Assembly (NCBI RefSeq): GCF_003945595.2
Contig: NW_024104284.1
Location: forward strand, 1,611,377-1,675,376
Source of the DNA: Pipra filicauda
Lineage: Eukaryota > Chordata > Aves > Passeriformes > Pipridae
Direction: 5' to 3'
Length of the DNA: 64,000 bases
The notes beneath the pieces are model-generated. The model was given only the letters and a program-made list of their open reading frames with translations. It did no database searches and was not told where the DNA came from. A program made the translations under genes and the position numbers. Below, piece by piece: positions 51,901 to 60,900 of this stretch (the first letter of the stretch is position 1; each line of letters begins with the position of its first letter).

Positions 51901-54900
51901 TACGCTTAGTCATTGTTAACTACTCTGCCAGGGAACACATGCTGTCAAGATATACATATGTGACTGTAAAGATGTTTAAACAAACAGTCATTTTAAACTG
52001 TAAAAGGAAAAGTGCAAATTTCTTCCTAAAATGTTGCAGTTTTAAATGTCATTCTCAAAACTCTGATTTGTTTTAATGCCAACTGTGAAGAAAAGTTTGT
52101 ATTTAAAGGTTATATGGCTTTGATAATACAATGTACAATATTGTACAATGTACAATATTGTACAAAGAAAATGTACAATAGCAGAAAATTTGCAAGTTTC
52201 TGTTAATGATGTGGACACAATCCAATATAATGGATAAGGTTGTTTTCAATATGGTTTCAGAGGTAACATAACTGTGAAACATTCATGCCTCCTTGCCATT
52301 GTGAAAACAATCTACTGCTTAAGATTTTGGACAAGAATTTACGAAAAAAGAAACACGGACTTAAATTATTGATGACAATGTACTAGTTGTGATAGGCATG
52401 CTTTTGATATGCATAAACAGACATTATGTCTTCTTTCACCACAATTTTGAAATACCCATAACCTCTGATACTCAGCTTGATTGCAAGAATTATCAGAGTA
52501 AAGATAAAGTTTATGCATTGCAGCAGTTTTATGTTATACTTGTTAAAATGCACAAGTATGAAGATTACAGAACTGAACTTCAAAGCCATTTACAGTCCAA
52601 AGGATAACATATGATCAGTCACCCATGTTTTCTGTTAGGATCTGATATTCATCCAAAAGTGTATCTTAGCCACATAAACTTGACGTGTACATTACAGTAT
52701 ACATACTGTATACTTTCACAGATTTTTTCATTCACTTACATAGAAGTCTCGACTTGTCTTTTCCTCTGAAGACTCAATTATGCAGTTGTCCAACACCAGC
52801 TTCACAGATGAACAGCAAAGGGAATTAAGGTGATATAGATAATGTTCAACAGAAAGAATGTGTTTGGACCAAAAGAAAATTACCTTCAAACACAACAGTC
52901 ATCCAACAGAAGTGATAATTCAGTCAGATTTTTATGATGTATGTTTTGATGACATAAAACTCCAAAGTTTACATGCAGGAGTTAAATATAAACTGTGCAG
53001 TTTACAAGGCTACATGCTAGTTTACAAGTATAAAGTGTGAAGTGTTTATGAATATACCAAATCACTTGCTATTTTAATAAAAAGCACTTTGTAGTGTTAT
53101 TTAGCAGTTAGCTGATGACATTCATCACATTTATACTCCTTTATATACTACATTTATACTCTTATAACTCCATTGAACTCAAGAAGCTAAGAACTTTTCT
53201 AATACAGAAGAAATTAAACTGGACAAACTGAAACTATCACTAAAATACAATTCAAAAAATTTGTGATTTTATATTGCTTCTATTTTATAATAATACATAT
53301 TCCTGAGGACAGCATCAGAAAAACAAGGGCAAATGATGCAATATAACTAATTTCATGTTATTTCATGCAGCCATTTCTTTAATATGGGCAGAAGACTCAC
53401 TTTAAATGAATCAGGAAGATACTCAACCATTTCCAGCAAAGGACACTTATTGGCACTGGAATAGTGAGAGAATGTCACAACAGCTTCTTCCCACCTGCAA
53501 AAAGTATTTTAGGCATTGGAACATGAATGAATTTCTTGTATTTTAAATTAACTACTTTTAGATTTTTTGAGTTTTATTTAAGATATTATCTTGAAAATCA
53601 TAATATATAAACATTTTATATACTATTTAATGGAAAATTAGCAGTTTAGGGAGTAACGCAGTAACATTCTGGATGCTTCTCTAAGAATGATTGACATTAA
53701 ATTCTGTTATCAAATAAATAGAAATGTTTCAAGTATGCTAAGACCTTCTAAAAAATACAAAACTGGAACTACTGCTGGAATCTTGGGTTACAAGATTAGG
53801 CAAGTGACAATAAATACAGTTAAATAATTGTAGTTTTCCTGCAACTCTTACCAAAAGATGTGATCAATGGTGCAATACTTTATTCCTCAAGTGAGACTTC
53901 ACTATATTGTAACATAAAATATTCTAAACTGCAGTTGAACTGCCACATTTTTAAATATTTGCAACACTTAATTTTAAATTACATCTCTTGAATGGTATCA
54001 GTTGTACTCACATTCTGACTAAAATTCTATAGGTATTGAACCATTATGTGAAAGGTCAAAATTCTATCTAATGGCTTCTACGTGTTTTTCTAACAGAGAA
54101 TACAAATACTCAGTGTAATATGATAAACAGCATGTCACAGATCTGATGTTCATTAAAATTATGCCATTTTTTACTTGCGCTCATTAGAATAGAACATAAC
54201 CTCTGGAATTTTAAAATATGTACTCAGTTTTACTTACTAAACCACAGGTTTTCAGAACTTAATCTCAGTTTAAAAAAAAAAGCCAAAGCAATAAATCAAA
54301 ACACACTGGAAAATAAATTCAGCATTTTCTGTATACATTACCTTTTGTGCAAAATGACAGCAGACACTACGTCTTTTCTCCTGTTGTGTATTGCTTCATG
54401 GAAAAAAGTAGCTAGTGCTTTGTTGAACAGAATTTTCGCACCGTAGTCAAGAAGTAACCTTACTGCTTTTGCATGTCCTTCTCGTGCAGCCAGGTGCAAA
54501 GCTGTGTTCTGTGAAGACAAACAGTACAGCAGTGCATGAATAGTTAAAACAGAAGTACATTTGAGTGCTTTCCCGCATTGAACATCCGCATGCTTTTTTC
54601 TCAGTTGGAAGTCCTGAATACTTTTACTAGCAACATAAAAGATAAGAATATTGTCAGAGATTCTCATAGAGATTATAGACGTGTTTTTTATTTTATGGCT
54701 ACAGCTACAGTAATGTGAAATCTGAAGAGGAAACTTGCTGTTAGGTAAGAAAAGCCAACTCATGAATATCTTTTAGTTTTGAAACTAACAAACTGCATGT
54801 CACAAATAGGTAAAAATGATGGTATCTTTAGATACAGAACACTCGCATTCAATGACCAGAAAGAGAAGCATAGAAGAGAAGTTATATCCAGGTGTGCTTA

Positions 54901-57900
54901 TAAAAACAAATCTGAAAGAAAATCTGTAGGCACTTTTATTAGTGGTATTTGAATAAAAGAAAGGCAATGAGTACTTTAGGAATTAAGTCAAACTGAAACT
55001 GACATTTGAGAGCCTTCTGAATGCACCCAGATTTTTTGGAGGGAAATTAAGGACTAAGCATTTGTTTCTCATTAATTTATAGGCAAAATTTGTTGCTAAT
55101 CTAGTGATTCTAAGTGTTTTAACACCAGCTCTCAGAGAAATTAGCAGCAGCTTCTGTGCTGGAAATTGAATAGTTCTCTAAAATGACCACCCTATGTTTT
55201 CTGATGGGGAACTGTTAGGCAGGTTCATATAAGAGGCTTCCAATCCAGGAAGTGGATTCTGTCTTGACCCAATAGACACTGTATGTGTCCAAACTTCAGA
55301 GCAAGATAGATGCTGTATTTATTGGATATTACTGTGCAGAGCAGATGGATTTCAAACAATATATTAAAGAGCAATAGTTGATATCGGTTTTTCAAATCTG
55401 TATAAGTTCTTTAAATTTAAATTACCAATGTTTGCTACATTGCTAAAATATTCTTGCAACGTAAAGGGGGCAAGAGGCACATATACTCAGTATTTTATGT
55501 TTTCTGTTAGGCTATATGCATTTTTTCTGTCTCCCACTTAAAATAATCAGATAGCAATATCAACAATCATATATTTATCAAAGAAATTAACTTTCAGAGT
55601 GGTGAAATATAAAGGCGCTATGTTTGCCACAGGAAATGAAATTTACACATGTAATGCACCTTAAATTTACACATGTAAAGCTACAAATATCATACCATTG
55701 ACATTTGGTCTAGAAGTAATAGCAGGCATGAAACAAATAATGTTATGTGAACACATACCCCTTCTTCATCCACTCTGTCAGTACACTTCACATTAGTATC
55801 CAAAATGATCTGCATTGTGCGAGTGTATCCTCCGAAGGCAGCATGGTGCAGGGCTGTCCAGCCTTTATAATCACTTACATGTAATGGTATAAAATCAGAA
55901 ATTATAAACATGTACATTGGAACAGGACTCTCAACTTTTAGTTCCTGGATTCACAGTTGTGAGCCTGGGAGCTTTTTGGAGCTGCCAATGACCTGAGGAT
56001 CTTTGACTTGGAAGCAGGACTTACAGTGCAAGGCAGAATGCCTTGAACCACCAATCCTAAGAAACCCTACTCAAGACTGGAAGTGAAGCTGAAACGACTG
56101 TAGTATTTCCAAAGCAACATTTTTTCCATGAAAAGGTTCAATATTCTTCTCTAAGTTGGATTTAGAGAAACCTCAGTTTCCCCCACATAAGAAGCTTTGG
56201 CTTTACAGCTAGCCATGATTCTATGTGTCAGGCTGAACCAAAGCACAAAGCAGATTAGTTTTACAAATACTTCATAACTATGCTTCTATCCTGTATATTT
56301 GCATTTAGATGTATTATTATATTAAATATTTTAATGTACTGTATCTATATTTATATTTATATTGCATTAACTTCCCAGCAGATGGACATAAAATGTAGGG
56401 TGATAGTTCTTTTCTGGCTTAATGAATGGAAATCTGTATACTTACCAGAGGAAAAGAGCCCCTCTCTTCAGAAGAAACTGAACTACCTTCTCATGACCAT
56501 TCTGGGCTGCCAAATGAAGGGGAGTCATTCCCTTCTTATCACCTTCATTCAAAAGTCTTGTGTCTTTCATATCTCTTATAAGTCGTTGACATGTATTGAT
56601 GCGCCCATAGCTTTGCAAGATAAACACGGAAATTAATGTCAAAAATACAGGAATGAAAAACTTGGCATGGGTTCCTTTGCCTAGAGAGTACTACTAACCT
56701 GGCAGCAAAGTGTAATGGCGACTTCTTGTCCCTGCTCTTAGAGTAGATGGAAACGTTGAGGCTGAGTAAATTATTTACAGAGAGGGCCACACCTTGTCTG
56801 CATGCATAATGCAATGGAGTGCATCCTTCATTATCTTCATCCACTACAAGATTTTTGATATGTTCCATCTGTCCCCCCAAGAAATACCCCCCCCAAAAAA
56901 GCACAAAATTACATATATATCTCTAATGCTTCACAGTTTCTAATATCTTGCAGCAAGAGCATTAATACTTTAAAGCAGTATCTAAAAATAGGAAACAAAC
57001 TTTAGGAAAAATAAATTTAGGAACAATGAACATTTAATGTCTGCTGGCTTGTGGGTCACCATTTTTTCAAACAACTACTTCTTTGAAGAACACAGGAGTT
57101 TGCCATTCTGCACCCTTACTGCAACCCATCCACAGTACAATACAGGAAATTCTTCTGTGCTGCCATTCCATCACACATTGCTGGCAGCAGAAGGCTTGTA
57201 TCAAACCTAAAGGTAGTCTATAGTCTATATTCAGTAGCAAAACTTCTGGCTGTCAAAACCTATCATTTCACCGGTTTACAGTGTAAATTGTTTCTCTTTT
57301 TCATCTTCATTTCCTTGTTTTTCCTCTGTACCTCGTCCAACTCTCCCATGTATAACCTTTACTAAGGCAAAAGTCTCCTCCCACAGTTCGATCCACTTAT
57401 TTGCCTGAATTATTACTATGATCAATAATCAGAAAGTCAATGCAGATAACTGAGTTACCACTCAATTTTAAAACTGATTCACTACATCTGCTGAAAATGG
57501 ATGTTAAATCTATTCTGCATTACTAATCAAAGTTGTTTACAGATTTCAGCAGATGTTGTAAGATCAGTTAGATTTGATTCACATTTAAAAAGTTATTTCT
57601 TGAGCTCTGGAAGCCAGCAATTAAAGTTTTCAAGCAAGCTTGGGCTCCAGCAACATGAGTGCTTCATTTCAACATAACCAAATAGAAATCTATGTTCAAA
57701 ATCCTTTCAGAAACCAAATCCAAGATTCATTATGGTCCAGTCCACAGAAAGCTCCTGCAGAATCTGCTGCAAGCTATTCAGGTCCTAGAGCTTGACTGAG
57801 TTGAACACCTCTCCTAGCTTTACTGCATGCAAGCTGGGAAAATAGAAGTGAAAAGTTCTATATTTTATTGCCTACCTCTTGAGCTATTCAATCCCCCAAC

Positions 57901-60900
57901 AGCAAAATAATTTATGGGATTATGTTATTCCTTTTCCTGGCAATAAGAAAACTGTATTATTGGCTTTGAAATGTTTTCATGAGAGATATGTACCTCTTCA
58001 AACCATTTTTTGTGACATGGACTACTTAACAAGTACCACAAACTTTTACAAACATTTCAAAATAACATGGTAGTTGTTTGGGTTTTTTTAATGTTTTCCT
58101 AGTGAGGGTAACATAAAGACATAAACTGATGCTTACTGTACCTGCAGATATTTCTCATTCAGATGCTGTAATCCTCCAGGCTGCAATACCGTCAAATGCA
58201 AGAAATTCCGACCAAGATGATCTTTTAATGATACGTTTGCTCCTAAATAAATATGGAAATAAATACTAGCAAATTCAAAACTGCTGACCCCTCACATTAC
58301 ATGATGGTGCTTAACATAAAGGAACAAATGCTGAACGAACATGTTTATAAATCTATAAAATTTTATAAAACAAATTTTGTAAATCTATAAAATATTCTTT
58401 CAAATTGACATTGTAACATGTAATTTTGCTTTCAAAAAAATCACCCTGACACTTAAATTTCATAATTTTTTTTGTGTATGCATTTTGCATTTCATTGCAG
58501 CACTAAGATTTACATAGGACCCTTATATTCAAAGATGCTGAGACCTACAAATCAAGGAGTAATTTAAAGATGCAGATAAGCACCTCTTATAATCTTTAAA
58601 GTTGTAATATCTCTTCAGTTTCAAAACTTATTATAGGGTTTATTAACAAAATCAGTTATAATACTATTAAGAAGAGGAAATACAGTAACAATCATCAGCT
58701 TGCACCAGAAGTGTAGCAATTGAAAGATACAGCTCAAACATTTTCAAAGTGCCTGTGATTTTATAAAATCACAGGTAATGCTTGAGCTATGGGCTCTAAC
58801 ATTTAAAGATTGACTGCCAGTAGAAAATATCTCTCTGTATAAGTGGTGTATTTATTCCACAGTTCTGCTTACTTTGTGAACTGCTTAGGAATGCAGGGAC
58901 GGAATGCCAGTGGCACCTCCGCCTTGAGAAGCATGACACATGACATATTTGACTACAGCCTGTTCACTCTGTATTAAAAAGGGTGAAATCATCACACCAA
59001 TTCCTCCTTTATCTCACGGGATACCAGCACTGTGCAGCTGTTTAGCCCAGCTGCTCCTGGACTGGATGCTGAAGTGCTGAATCGAAATTAAGAGGAAAGT
59101 CAGACACAGGATTTTAACATGCATGAACCCTGCTCAAAGGAAGTTTCTAGTATGTATATATTCCTTTTTACCTTTTGAGAGCAGTAAATTCACAATTTTC
59201 CATGATGCACAGGAAGTGGCCAACAGAAGCGGGGATCGACCTTCTATGTCAACGCTATCAATATTAGCCCCCTGCAATAGAGAATTTCAAATTTATCATG
59301 AATAATGAATAAATGAAACTCTAAAATGGTGCTGCTTTTTCAAAGTATAATGCGAATACAGACATTCTTAGTAACTCCAGATGTTCCAGATAAGTAATTT
59401 CAATAAACACATTACGTTTTTATATAAAACTACTATGCTTTCTAACTATCAGCCACAGCCCAGTCATCTATATATAAAAATTCAGATGCCTAAATAATAG
59501 TGACCTACTCCTAGGTATACTGATCTCACAAGTCATGATCTTTTGTTAGTGTACCTTTCCATGCATTTAAATACTCAAAATATAAAACTCTAACTTGAAA
59601 ATACTGGGAATGAAGCTATGGACAAATGCAAAAATTGTAGCTCTTCTGAATGATGCAATCTTACCTATCAAACAATTACCAGAACAGACCTTTCTGAACC
59701 TCTATGCTGTATGAACACTGTTCAGTTTTCTGTTCTTCATCATAAGTGATATGACTGAATTCAATTTTGACTCCAAAGGAACTGTATTAAAAGTGGACAT
59801 ACTTTTATTCCTTTTTGTCTACTTTTGCACTAGATGCATGTTGCCAGGTCAGTATGGTCACTATGAACACAGTATCACTATGATCATATCAGCAAAGCAC
59901 TACTATGAGCATAAACATAACTAACAAATCCCACCAACAAGGAAGTGTGAAGATACAAACAAATGAACCAATGAAATATATTTGTATTTTATGACGGCTT
60001 AGGTATCATTTTTCTAGATACTGAGCTGCAAGTCAAACTTGATGAGTTGAACAAAGTACACAGAAAAATCTGTTTTACTTCAGTTAATATCCAAAGATGA
60101 TTGGAAAAAAAATCAATGGGAGTTTTTTCATTAACTTGAATCATCTTTGGGTCCAATCTTAATTTGAGAAAGAATTAATCACAATCCTGAGCCATATTTA
60201 CTTTCTAGGATGGCAACACCTGTAATGTGGTAATAAGAAATGTTTAATAAATGTACAATGATTACTTTACCACTGAGAACAGGAAGTTTCCAATGTATGT
60301 TGATTAAATATTTGGGAGCAATACATGCAGGACCCTTTCCCCAGTTACCTTTCTACAAGGTCAGACACCCTCGTAAAAATATTCTTATTCATCAAAGAAA
60401 CAGACTTTTTTTATCCAAGTATCTATTCTTTTCAAAGAATACAGGGCAGCGATTTCCAGTTCTTTATGCAATATTTAATCACCTTTGCTCCAGCTAACAT
60501 AATTGTTCAGCTGTCAGTCAAATGAATTTGTCAGCACTCATAATTATTTATCAGAGTAAGGAGTAACTTATACATGGCCATATATATTTACCACATTTAT
60601 GATACAGCTGACTTAAGAGCTTGGAAATTTAGTTTCTGAACTCCATTTACTTTTGCATTTATAAATTAATATATACGAATTAAACAGATATTAATATAAA
60701 AATTAAATTTCCAATTTTGTAAATATCAATTAGTATTTTTACCAATTTAATATTTAATTTTCCTTTTGGTGAAGAAAAAAGAAGCAAAAAGGGAAAAAGG
60801 AAATAAAAAGAAAAAAAAGAAAATTACTGCTTATTTCCTTTGAATAAGCACATTTCAGTAAAAATAATCAAGTAAACTCAGGAAATTCCAGACACCTCAA

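Larger units (their letters stand above)
50829..52739 (-). other. TRPA1 introns around the exon at 51669-51767
   Basis: Two introns of 840 and 972 bp. The second holds the tandem palindromes at 52129-52164. Nothing else was recognised. Confidence 0.7.
54509..56445 (-). other. TRPA1 introns around the exon at 55759-55873
   Basis: Two introns of 1250 and 572 bp. The first holds the 16-bp direct repeat at 55639-55678. 55940-56110 is more GC-rich than the surrounding intron and may be an old, unrecognised insertion. Confidence 0.6.
56869..59171 (-). other. TRPA1 introns around the exon at 58142-58242
   Basis: Two introns of 1273 and 929 bp. The upstream one contains the 24-bp palindrome and an AT-rich direct repeat (taaatctataaaat, twice, at about 58345-58395). 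No extra exon is needed: phases join directly. Confidence 0.65.

Noticed and set aside
52858..53040. Plus-strand open frame between TRPA1 exons
   Set aside because: Antisense intron sequence with no motif.
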